This document shows positions 21,923 to 31,357 of a DNA stretch of 64,000 nt, piece after piece; the first letter of the stretch is position 1; every line of letters begins with the position of its first letter. This DNA comes from Byssochlamys sp. IMV 00236. Its lineage: Eukaryota; Ascomycota; Eurotiomycetes; Eurotiales; Thermoascaceae. Below the pieces are notes generated by a model. The model searched no databases and was not told where the DNA came from. It saw only the letters and a program-made list of their open reading frames with translations. The stretch spans positions 176,661 to 240,660 of the forward strand of contig MSJH02000802.1 of the NCBI GenBank assembly GCA_001931875.2. The letters are read 5' to 3'. Made by a program: the position numbers and the translations under genes.

Positions 21923-23049
21923 ATGGAGGAAGATGACGATGATCTCTATGAGCCAGGCGACGCCGTTCCCGCTCAGACGCAAAATGGCACCACCCAACAG
22001 GCCTCGGACGCGCAGGACGGAGAGGAAGTCGAAGAGGTAGAGGTTGAGGTGGAGGATGATGATGTCCGTTCCCTACTATCATATATATACGGTATAGATG
22101 GCTGACAGCATGATAGGATGACTTCAACATCATAACTGAAGCTCCACCCGATGCACCGCCTCCAGAAGTGTGAGTATTCTCGACTCCTAGACATGCCTAT
22201 CACGAGCTGACAAGAAACAGCGCACTCCCTCGCCATGCTAGTCTACGCAGTGAACCACCGCGCCCATCTTCGGTGGACTCTGCTGCAATTCCTAAAGCTC
22301 CGACACCATCCATCACACCAAAAGTCGAGACCCCTTCCCCCGCGATTTCGGCCGTCAAGCCTGCTGTGCCACAGAAACCGGGATCAGCCTATCCTCCCAT
22401 TCATGCCTCGAATATCGATGTCCACGCGAACCCGATACACCCTGCTACAGGAAAGCCGATTACATCTACGGACATTGACGCAGACTTCCCCGGAGAAGAT
22501 GACAAGCCGTGGAGACGGCCCGGGACAGACTTGACGGACTACTTCAACTACGGCTTTGACGAATTCACATGGGCTAGTTACTGCCTCAAGCAGCAGGAGC
22601 TGCGGAAAGAAGTTGGGGATCAACGGAAGCAGCTCGAGGACATGCAAGCTTTCCTCATGGGCGGCATCCCAGGACTGCCTGGGGCGCCTCCTGGAGCTCC
22701 AGGACCACAGCCAGGGCCTGCACCCCCAGGCATGCCAGGCCTCCCCGGGATGCCTGAAATGTCGCCCGATATGATGCAGGGAATGCTTGCCGGGATGATG
22801 TCTCAGGGCTTGGATCCGGCTTCTATGGATCCTATGTCGTTTATGCAGCATGCCCAAGCAATGATGGGTGGAAGCCAACCCGGTGCTGCTGGCGGCCAAC
22901 CGGGTCCCGGTGGTTTTGGTGGTCAGTCTCAACCCCAAGGCTTTGGAGGTCAAGGAGGTGGCCAGCAGCAGATGGGTTACGGAGGCTACGACCAGCGAGG
23001 AGGCTTTGGTGGTGGCCGGGGAAGAGGTGGAGGTGGAAGAAGGTGGTAA
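21923..23049 (+). CDS. fip1: Pre-mRNA polyadenylation factor Fip1
   Basis: Three exons (21923-22063, 22117-22169, 22221-23049) give 340 residues. Fip1 tethers poly(A) polymerase to the cleavage and polyadenylation factor. The N-terminus is acidic (MEEDDDDLYEPGD, then a Glu/Val/Asp run), fitting the poly(A)-polymerase-binding region. The Fip1 core reads FPGEDDKPWRRPGTDLTDYFNYGFDEFTWASYC. The C-terminal third is Pro/Gly/Met-rich and ends in an RGG-type tail (GGGRGRGGGGRRW). Exon 2 is only 53 nt, and both introns join in phase (0 and 2). The first donor is GTCCGT. Function is assigned from the core motif, which is highly diagnostic. Confidence 0.92.
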
Positions 23050-23728
23050 GGAGAGACTCGATGATATGTATGTTATTATTTTTTCTGTGGTTACCTTCCG
23101 GTTGGAGGCATGTTCAGGTTGGGGAATGGATTACTTCGACGCTGGCGTTTAAAGCAAGGGAATCGGTCAGTCAGACCGTTCAAAAATGAAGGCATTCGAC
23201 TTGGCTTTTCTTGAGTATTGAGCGATATTAAATCACGATATATTTAATCACGGAGTAGAATGGTAGTAGCTTATTGATTGTTCTTCCGGCGGGTGTAGAA
23301 TCCGCAGCTGTAGATACCCACACTCGATCATTACGACTGTAGCTTTGGGCTTAATGGAGACACAGGGACAGAATCAAAAGCAACCACTGAGAGGAAAACT
23401 GTCCGCTTGATAAATACTATCTTTAACTAGAGTATAATAACTCGTTGATATGGTGTTTTGGAGATCCTTCAAGCCGCGCAGTACCCTCGGCATCTACATC
23501 CCGTGACCGGCAAGGCAGCTGTCGGCGTTGCTGAAGTCTTGGCATTCTGGAAATTTCTCGCGCTTCGGAAAAGCGACAAGTCTCGATCTTCTTCCCCCGG
23601 CTTGTTGTTCTTTTGCTGCGATTTACTTCTCTCAGATCCCACCTTCACCAACGCATCTTACTTTCTTCTCACCTATTCTTGTTCTTCTACCTACAGCTTC
23701 GCTGTTTTCTTAATTCACACCAGTCGCA
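23050..23728. other. Intergenic region with the hsp10 promoter
   Basis: This holds the fip1 3' UTR and the hsp10 promoter. A heat-shock element (listed separately) and long C/T-rich tracts at 23590-23720, common near fungal start sites, are present. Confidence 0.45.
23545..23557. promoter_or_regulatory. Heat-shock element upstream of hsp10
   Basis: The sequence TTCtgGAAatTTC is a perfect three-unit nTTCnnGAAnnTTCn array, the binding site of trimeric Hsf1. It ends about 170 bp before the hsp10 start. Another TTC and GAA follow within 13 bp (cgcTTCgGAA). Position and gene identity agree, so heat-shock control is a reasonable inference. Confidence 0.7.
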
Positions 23729-24373
23729 ATGGTATGTTTTCTTCCCCGGAATCATGCGGCGAGCTTTTGAGCTCCCAGTTCCGAGCTCTCCCAGCTGCTG
23801 TCAGAAAATTTGGCTGAGGCTGTCGCATCAACTCTGCCTGGGACTGAGTGCTAATACGAATTCTGCTTTCTTCTCCAGGCCCTCCGCAACATCAAGAACC
23901 TTGCTCCTCTCCTGGACCGTGTCCTCGTCCAGCGGATAAAGCCCGAGGCTAAGACTGCCTCTGGCATCATCTTGCCCGAGAGCAGCGTCAAGGAGATCAA
24001 CGAGGCTAGCGTCCTCGCTGTTGGCCCCGGTGCTGTCGACAGGAATGGCAACAAGATCCCCGTGAGCGTTGCTCCTGGTGACAAGGTTCTCATCCCTCAG
24101 GTGAGTACCCTACTACGCGCTGGATGTTTTGCTCTAAACCAGTCACTGCGAATTTATAATTGCGGTGACTCAATTGGATATTCAGAGACGTATACTAACT
24201 GTTCTTTTTGCTATAGTTCGGTGGTAGCCCCGTTAAGGTCGGCGACGAGGAGTACCACCTCTTCCGGGACTCTGAGTATGTGACTTCCTATCATCCCATA
24301 TCCTTTATTATCCATTCCGTGCACCACGACTAACAATTCCGCTTCTAGGATCCTTGCCAAGATCAGAGAGTAA
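23729..24373 (+). CDS. hsp10: Mitochondrial co-chaperonin Hsp10 (Cpn10/GroES)
   Basis: Four exons (23729-23731, 23879-24100, 24217-24275, 24349-24373) give 102 residues, the family length. Hsp10 caps the Hsp60 folding chamber in the mitochondrial matrix. Exon 1 is the ATG alone, followed at once by GTATGT. The protein has PLLDRVLVQRIKPEAKTASGIILPE (the mobile-loop region that contacts Hsp60), VLAVGPGAVDRNG, GDKVLIPQFGG and YHLFRDSEILAKI. All phases (0, 0, 2) join cleanly. A heat-shock element lies upstream. No separate presequence is visible, as is usual because the N-terminus itself targets the matrix. Confidence 0.95.
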
Positions 24374-25802
24374 ATGAGTTACGTTTTTTTCTGCACACGC
24401 ATCGCATTTTCTCTGTTCTCTACCGTATCGGCTGTCTCAATAGCCAATCGGTTCGAATGCATGTACCATACTATGTAATATCACGAGCGCCTCCGCCCTT
24501 CCCAGAAACCACGACTTAAAAAAACCCTATAACCCTCTGGAAGGTCTTTCGCGCGTCCAATCCCGCTTCGGGGTTCCGTGATCGCGATGACCTTTCCTCT
24601 CATATAATCTTATGTCCTCATGCATCTGTCATTCCATCGGAGCGTCGACGGGGTCCCCGATTTATGATTCGCCTTGGATGTATTATTCTTGAATGTGTGC
24701 TGTCGCCTTGGGCGTCTCGGCTGGTATAGAAATATCACAATCCAGGCATGAGAAATTCTCCTCTCTGCTTTCATCACACTTGTTCCGTACGATCTGCTAT
24801 ATCTATACTACCATTCGTACAAACCCTCTGTATTTGCTGGGCGTTGATCTGATCTTGATGAGCAGATCAGGATACATTGGAAAGCTCCAATAGATGACGT
24901 CCAACCACCGTCGCCATGCCGTAAAAAGAATTTACCCCGTAAATCGCCTCCAGCTTCTAATCCCATAGGACCTGAGCCCATCTGAGAAACCGTACTATAG
25001 ACTACAACCCAGCACAGACCCGACCTCCTAATAGTTCCCGCCCGGATTCCGAACTACCGATACTTAGAATAGATAGTTGTTTCTCTGCTCAGGCTCCATC
25101 CCGGAACTGTTATTTAACTATTACTAGGTAATAATAATACCCTGCTGATCTCATCTCATCCTCTTCTCTTAGAGGAATTAGTTAGTTTCTTTCTTACTCA
25201 ATATCGATTTCTGATCTGACAATGTACACTATGTGATTAGTTAAAGTGCTTAGATATTTGGATCTCCATAGGTCGTGAAGTGCTTGTCCGGACTCCGAAC
25301 TCCTTATTCTAGTGGTAGATAGTGTAGGGCTTAAACTGCCTTAGTCTATGGCATGTGCTGTAGATCCCTGAGCGGTGATCTAGTAGGTTCTAGTTATAGT
25401 ACTCCGTATGTAATTATTAATTAAAACATGTCTTAGCTCAGGTAATTACCACTAGATACGTAGTTAATTCAATTATTCGATTCCAGCTACCCACCTCTCG
25501 CACGAGGGGTGCCAGTGCTCGTGCTATTACAGGGACTAGGCCTTGTGGCTACTACTGGAGCTTATGAACGCTTTAGAGAGAGGAGATAGTTAACTACTAG
25601 TTAGTTTGCTGAGTTAGGTGAAGATCTTGGGTTTTATTTTGTTAGCTTTTCCCTTTTTTCTATTCTGGAATATACAATTCATTCTTGACGTTTCCACCCA
25701 AAAGTTAACACCAAACTGGTATAGTTATATATGAAAATGGAAAAATGTACAATGTTTTAGAAGTGAAACGTTCAGACGGATATTGATCTAGAATACTCTA
25801 GC
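24374..25802. other. Gene-free region between hsp10 and the Asp f 4-like gene
   Basis: Some 1.4 kb, AT-rich from about 25,080 to 25,680, with many short CTAG/TTAGTT/AATTA words. I see no coding exon. The composition could reflect an old degraded repeat but no element ends are recognisable. The GGTTCGAATGC near 24450 resembles a tRNA B box but no cloverleaf surrounds it. Confidence 0.35.
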
Positions 25803-26675
25803 TTAGCCAGAGTAGTCGATCACAACAGAAAGTCGAACAGGGCCACTGGCGATGTTGCCACCAATACCGCCCAAATCAGCATTAGCCTGAGTATAAGCGT
25901 TCGTGACCTGAGCAGCGCCGGGGGTGATGATGGAGCAGGCGGTGTCGGGAGCCTGGCAGATCTTCATGCCCTGGATGGTCTGGCCTGCAGCCTGGGCCTG
26001 GATGGCAGAGACATCGTAACCGGACCAGCCGTTGTTTCCACTGTTTCCGAAGTCGAATTCACCCCAGGTGGCGCTGTAGCCTCCGTTGCTGTCTGTGGGG
26101 ATAGTGCCACCAGGGGCAGCAGCGAAGCCACCGTCGGTGTTCTCGTCGAAGGCAACGTACTTGGTCTCGCCGGGGCTCAGGGTGAGCTTCAGGGCTGAGT
26201 TGCCATACCAGCCGTTCAAGCCACCGTTGGGACCGATCTTGTTCCAGAACACAATGTCCCAGTCCTCGGTATTCTGACCGGTAATTTGGGCGACGTATTC
26301 GTATTGAGAGGCGTCGCTGGCAGACACCTCAATGATGTTGCTGCCCCAGGGGTTACCAACGTTGCCAACATAGTTGATACCGCTGCCGCTGGAGGCAGTC
26401 ACGCCTCCGAAACCCTTGGTGGAGTAAGAACCGCTAGAGGGAGTGGACAGCCAGTCCGAAGAACCGGACGAAGAGGGAGATGAAGACGAAGACGAAGACG
26501 AAGCCGAGGACGAAGCAGAAGCTGTAGCTGTAGCTGTCGCCGTGGAGGAGGGCGAGTACTGGCGTCTCTCAAGCTCTCCGGCTTGGAGATGAGCATGGCG
26601 GCGGGCATGGCCGTGCAGACGGGCCATATTGCCCGTAACGAGGGCTGCAAGCAGCAGGATGTTCTTGATTTGCAT
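25803..26675 (-). CDS. Secreted Asp f 4-like allergen/cell-surface protein
   Basis: A single-exon gene on the minus strand encoding 290 residues. The first 18-20 residues (MQIKNILLLAALVTGNMA) form a signal peptide; HARRHAHLQAGELERRQYS follows, with an RR that could be a Kex2 site. Then comes a Ser/Ala/Thr spacer (about residues 42-75), probably O-glycosylated. The main domain (GINYVGNVGNPWGSNIIEV, NTEDWDIVFWNKIGPNGGLNGW, CQAPDTACSIITPGAAQ) matches the Asp f 4 family of Aspergillus secreted proteins, whose biochemical role is unknown to me. Two Cys in the domain probably pair. The gene stands alone in a gene-poor stretch, with a TATATA about 210 bp upstream. Confidence 0.88.
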   Translation of the reverse strand: MQIKNILLLAALVTGNMARLHGHARRHAHLQAGELERRQYSPSSTATATATASASSSASSSSSSSSPSSSGSSDWLSTPSSGSYSTKGFGGVTASSGSGINYVGNVGNPWGSNIIEVSASDASQYEYVAQITGQNTEDWDIVFWNKIGPNGGLNGWYGNSALKLTLSPGETKYVAFDENTDGGFAAAPGGTIPTDSNGGYSATWGEFDFGNSGNNGWSGYDVSAIQAQAAGQTIQGMKICQAPDTACSIITPGAAQVTNAYTQANADLGGIGGNIASGPVRLSVVIDYSG

Positions 26676-29508
26676 CTTGGAGAAAGAATGTAGTTGGTTG
26701 TCTGAGTTTGGTAGTTCAAGGACAGCGCCGAAAGGCTGAAAGGAGTGACGGAAGAAATGAAAGGAAAAGAATGACCAGGAATCCCCAAGCAGAAAGGAGC
26801 GTCTGATGAGTATTGTTTGAATGAATAAAGGTAGGAAGAGAGAGTTGATAGATGGAGGGCTAAAGGACAGAAATGACCTTCCCTATATACCCGTTAAGCG
26901 AAGCTGCTGCAGCGCGCTGTTTGCCTCTGAATTCATTGTGTGCCGCCCCTTGAAATAACCCATGGTTTCTGTGATTATGGACCGTTCGTCCCTTGGCTCG
27001 CGCGCAGAGGGATCGAGACTAGTGGAACTGGAGATACGTCAACCAGGCGCTTCTGAGGCTGCCAGATTGGCGCGTTCCTGAGCGCTGGTCCGTGAGTCCG
27101 GCGGTTGACTTTGAGAGAAAGAAAATGCTTGCTTGATACCATTGGATCTAGAGGACGTGGAGAAAGTTACAATGCTCTTGTGATCTGGTTCTAGAACAGG
27201 AGAACGGATAATTGGCCGTTCACTGTTGCCATGCCTAGACGGACATCCATGGTTAGTTACTCCCGGATACATATCATTCGTGTACCATACTTCGGTACCT
27301 CCAGAGCCTTTGACAGGAACCGGTTCGGGAGGTCCAGTGTATTGGGAAATTGTAACTCTGTTGTTCATGGCATTAGCTGATTGAATGGCACAAACGAATG
27401 GTCTCTCCGGTCCAAGGGATTTCCTTTTGCCGCATACAGCCTCGAATCAGGCCTCGCATCGATTTATCTGCCACTTTCATCGTGTTTTTTTCTTAACGTT
27501 TGCTCGCCACACCTTGTCTATCAATCACATGACATGGTTCACAAGGAGGCATCCTTTTCCCTCGAGAGCAGAGAGAATCATCTAGATAGAATCTATAGCA
27601 TGCGTATGTAGTCGTAGGCTGTCAACTTTTAGCGTGAGGTCTGGCCAGGTCGATCTCATAGCTGACGACTGCTTTTCATTTGACAAGCCACTGGACGTTA
27701 GAATCGAGCGCCCAGTGGGTCAGAAAATCGAAGATTGATTGAAGAACATGCTGAAAATTCAACAGGCCGGTCAGAACAAGTAGGGAAAGTTGTCCCGCAG
27801 CTTTCCGACAATCATCGCAGTGTTTTACACTCTGGCACACTCCCCTCTGTGGAAACAATAGGCTAGCAAAAAAATCTCATTCAATTCTCAATGCAAATTT
27901 TCTGTGCGCCAAAAGCTTGTATGTTGACAATAATGAGAAGGCGTTAAACTAGATCCCGTCCGGGTTCCTGGAAGTTGAAGGCCGTCGTGGGCGCCAAGAC
28001 GCTACTTAAGCGAGGGCAGGAACAGGTAAAGGGCGAAGCAATCCATATTAATATTCCACTACTGGTTCGAAGTCTTAATGAATTACTATTATTCCTCGCA
28101 TAAGTTATCCACAAACGGATGGTTGTTTCTCCCCGTTTCATTATTATTATTGCCCACGCGTCCACTCTCTGTGTATAGGACGCCATGTTGGTCATGAATC
28201 ATGATGTGGACACTCCAATTATATCCCACGTCTCTATAGCTCACCTCAACTAATAATAGAAGCAAGTATGTAAGCAGTTATCCTAACCAACTACTGCAGT
28301 TAACTGACATGGAGGTTCATATCCATAAGTATACGACACTCCTCGTCAGATCCACGAATAAACTCGTTGCTGTATCTGCCTTGTCTGCTCTCGTTTCACT
28401 GGCATCATCTTATAATCTGCCATAATACCAGCTCCTCATATTAGATCATTTTGCATTTGGTTCTGGATTATCCCACAGAAAAGACAGACTGCCACCGTGA
28501 CTAACTCTACGGCCAGTATCTATTTCCCTGGGTTTCTTCTTTATTTCATCTTTACTGGAGACTCTTCTCTCTATCCTCCCTACTCTAGAAATCTAACTGA
28601 CGTTGATCTAAGATCTTTACGGAGTACTTCATAGGGCAGAGCCAAGCGACCGGACAGCTTTAGCCGCCGACGATCCAACGCCGATCCGATCCCACACAGA
28701 ACGTCCACGGTCCAAGTCTCCAAGATCTCACAGACTTTCTGACAGTTCGTTTCAAGTCCGTAGATCTGTAGATCTGCAATTGATGCAATCTGCCAATGCA
28801 GGGTCCTTCCAATGACCGCCTTTGAAACATCTCTGCAGAACACCAAGCTTGGTCTTGCTTATCGCAGCACACAATGAACGCCTCGAGCGCGATCTGAAAC
28901 GATACACAACTAACCTAACGACCAGGTGAACGAATCAGAGCTGCTATCGCACGCATTTAACTATGCCAAGGTCACTTGTCTGGAGGTTTGTTCTATGATC
29001 TGTGCGATTCCGGGATGGATCTCCAACCAACTGCCTTTTATCCCCCGTCATGGACCAGACGGGCGAGATCACGTTGCAACCGCCACTCAGTACTCCCGCG
29101 CAATCTAGGGGTCAACTCATGTGGGAAATGGAGATGCATAAGTGTCGTATTTAATCGGGGAGGTCGCCTTTTCCATCTTGATGGCTGGTCTTATCCTCTT
29201 CCCCGCGCGTGCTCTCGTTCTCTCCGCCATTATATTGCATCTATTGTCTTGCCTTGTGCTAGAAGCAGAGGCTTTTCGATTCCCTTTCCCTCTGCAGTCT
29301 GCTATATGTCACGAGATTGCTTCTTCTTCTCCCAGTGGTACTCTCCGTTCTTAGACCTCACTACATCCGACCGTTTCCAATCTATTACTTACTGTGAGAT
29401 ATCTAAATCAAGTCATTACTATTCCACAAAGCATCTCTACAGGACCCGTTCCTTTTTCCTTGCAGATCATGCACTACCAATCTACATATTAGAAATCATC
29501 TCGTCAAA
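26676..29508. other. Long gene-poor region between two secreted-protein genes
   Basis: The Asp f 4-like and AA9 genes diverge from this 2.8-kb segment. A 109-codon minus-strand ORF with a true ATG (27039-27368, begins MNNRVTISQYTG) is the longest candidate, but it shows no domain and its end is Ser/Gln-rich; I do not annotate it as a gene. Other open frames are shorter or lack ATG. The last 500 bp are C/T-rich and probably hold the AA9 promoter and leader. Confidence 0.35.
26884..26889 (-). promoter_or_regulatory. Candidate TATA box for the Asp f 4-like gene
   Basis: A TATATA hexamer lies 208 bp upstream of the minus-strand start codon, within an otherwise moderate-GC stretch. The distance would imply a 5' UTR of about 150-180 nt, plausible for a strongly expressed secreted protein. 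Position alone supports it. Confidence 0.3.
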
Positions 29509-30881
29509 ATGCATTTCAATTCGGTAATTTCAGCAGTGCTAGCAGCCGCATCTATCATCCTACCGCTCGTGGGCGCCCACACCGTGATGACTACGATCTT
29601 CGTAGACGGCATCAACCAAGGCGATGGCGTCTGCATACGCATGAACAATGATGCCAAAACGGCCAATTTCTACATCAACCCCATCACCAGTCCTGATATT
29701 GCGTGCGGTATTCTATAAAATCACCCTTCATCACCTCCGACTTTCAACCGTATATTCCACACTTGACTAATTCGAGAATACCGCAGGTATCCAAGGCGAA
29801 ATCGGCTGTTCTCGCGTCTGCCCTACCAAAGCCTCATCCACCCTGACCTTCTCATTCCGCGAAGAGCCATCGAATCCGAACTCCCCACCCCTAGACCCCA
29901 GCCACAAGGGCCCCGCAGCCGTATACATGAAGAAAGTCGCCTCCGCAACAGCCAGCAACAACGCCGCCGGCGATGGCTGGTTTAAGATCTGGGAGTCCGT
30001 ATATGACGAAAGCGTACGAAAATGGGGCACGGAGAAAATGATCGATAACGATGGTCATATATCAGTTATTATTCCGTCGGATATCGAAGGTGGGTATTAT
30101 CTGGTGCGGACGGAGCTTTTGGCTTTGCATGCGGCGAGTCAGGGAGATCCGCAGTTCTATGTTGGGTGTGCGCAATTGTTTGTTGTGTCGAATGGGACTG
30201 CTAGGCCTTCGACGGTGAGGATTGGAGAGGGGACTTATGATTTGAGTATGAAGGGTTTGACGTATAATATTTATGAGACGCCTTTGGCGCTGCCGTATCC
30301 GATGTATGGACCTGCGGTTTATGAGGCTGGAGATGATGAGGGTTCGGGGATGGATGCGTCTAGTCCTGGTGTCGTTTCGACTCCAACTGCTACTGCGCTC
30401 GCCTCGAGCGTCGTCGCAACTGGCGTTCCTGGGGACGAAAGGCGCGACGTCCTGGTCCAGACAGAAGGCCTCAAGCCTAAAAACTGTGTCTTCGTCAATG
30501 GTAACTGGTGCGGTTTGGAAGTCCCTGATTACAATGACCAGAATAGCTGTTGGGAGGTACGTCCTTGGGACACCACAACCCGGTTCCATTTCTATCTACT
30601 TGCCCCTTGGGTAAACTGACATCACCCAACCACAGGCCTCCGATAACTGCTGGCGCCAAAACGATGACTGCTGGAACAAAACCCAACCTACGGGCTTCAA
30701 TAACTGTCAGATTTGGTCGGATCAGAAATGTAAAGTCATTCAGGAGCAATGCAAGGAGGATAATCCCACAGGTCCGCCGAATAAGGGGGTTGATTTCACG
30801 CCGAAATGGCCTTCGCTGAAGGGCTCGATGAAAGTATTTACGACGAGACGGCAATGGAGAATGGGGAAGTGGGTTGATTAG
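29509..30881 (+). CDS. AA9 lytic polysaccharide monooxygenase with a Cys-rich C-terminal module
   Basis: Three exons (29509-29707, 29787-30556, 30636-30881) give 404 residues. AA9 enzymes cleave cellulose and related glucans oxidatively with one copper. A 23-residue signal peptide ends VGA, so mature residue 1 is His24 (HTVMTT), the N-terminal half of the histidine brace. His106 (DPSHKGPAAVYM) is the second copper ligand, His181 (LLALHAAS) the second-sphere His and Tyr191 (PQFYVGCAQL) the axial tyrosine. A Ser/Thr/Ala linker follows near residues 255-285, then a module with eight Cys (NCVF, WCGL, SCWE, NCWR, DCWN, NCQI, KCKV, QCKE). This is not a CBM1. All intron phases fit (1, 0). Confidence 0.9.
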
Positions 30882-31357
30882 GCTATAAAAAAAAGACAAA
30901 AAAAAAGATGAATACATACAACAGCAGGGATTCGCTGGTGGTCACCCACCCAACTACTAACCTGCCGGCGTGTGGCTTAAGTACGGCTGAGCGGACGGGA
31001 AGCCCTGTTTTCCACACCCTATGGTCGTATGTGCTTGATTGGAACTGGACTATAATTATAAGCTCGAAACAAGTGGCTTGTTACTACTCCAGCAGGCAAT
31101 AGCCAAGGGACACGATAGAACAAGCAGTCCCTCCTACACGAGTGTCTGGTGATGCGATGGTTATGATATAAATGGATGTATGATGTTACGATGATTACGG
31201 AAACCATGTGGTTCATGGTTCATGATTTGGAAAAGGGATTGGCTCTGTCCATGGTGCGTGTAAAGAGAAAGCCTTTTAGGTATGAATGATCTGGAATGAA
31301 GTTGTGAGCCTTGACTAGTTACTTCATGAATTCCATGTGGCAGACACCTGAACCAGG
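30882..31357. other. Convergent intergenic region
   Basis: Holds the AA9 3' UTR and the 3' end of the next minus-strand gene. An A-rich run at about 30,888-30,907 sits just after the AA9 stop. No gene seen. Confidence 0.4.

Noticed and set aside
24448..24460. GGTTCGAATGC, like a tRNA B box
   Set aside because: No A box at the right distance and no cloverleaf arms around it.
25080..25680. AT-rich region suspected of being a RIP-mutated transposon
   Set aside because: No terminal repeats, no relic of transposase or reverse transcriptase, and dinucleotide bias cannot be judged by eye.
27039..27368. 109-codon minus-strand ORF with a true ATG
   Set aside because: No domain, no splice partner, Ser/Gln-rich end; could be real but not supported enough to annotate.
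28926..29527. Open + frames just before the AA9 gene
   Set aside because: Different frames from the AA9 start, no coding character; likely promoter and 5' leader.
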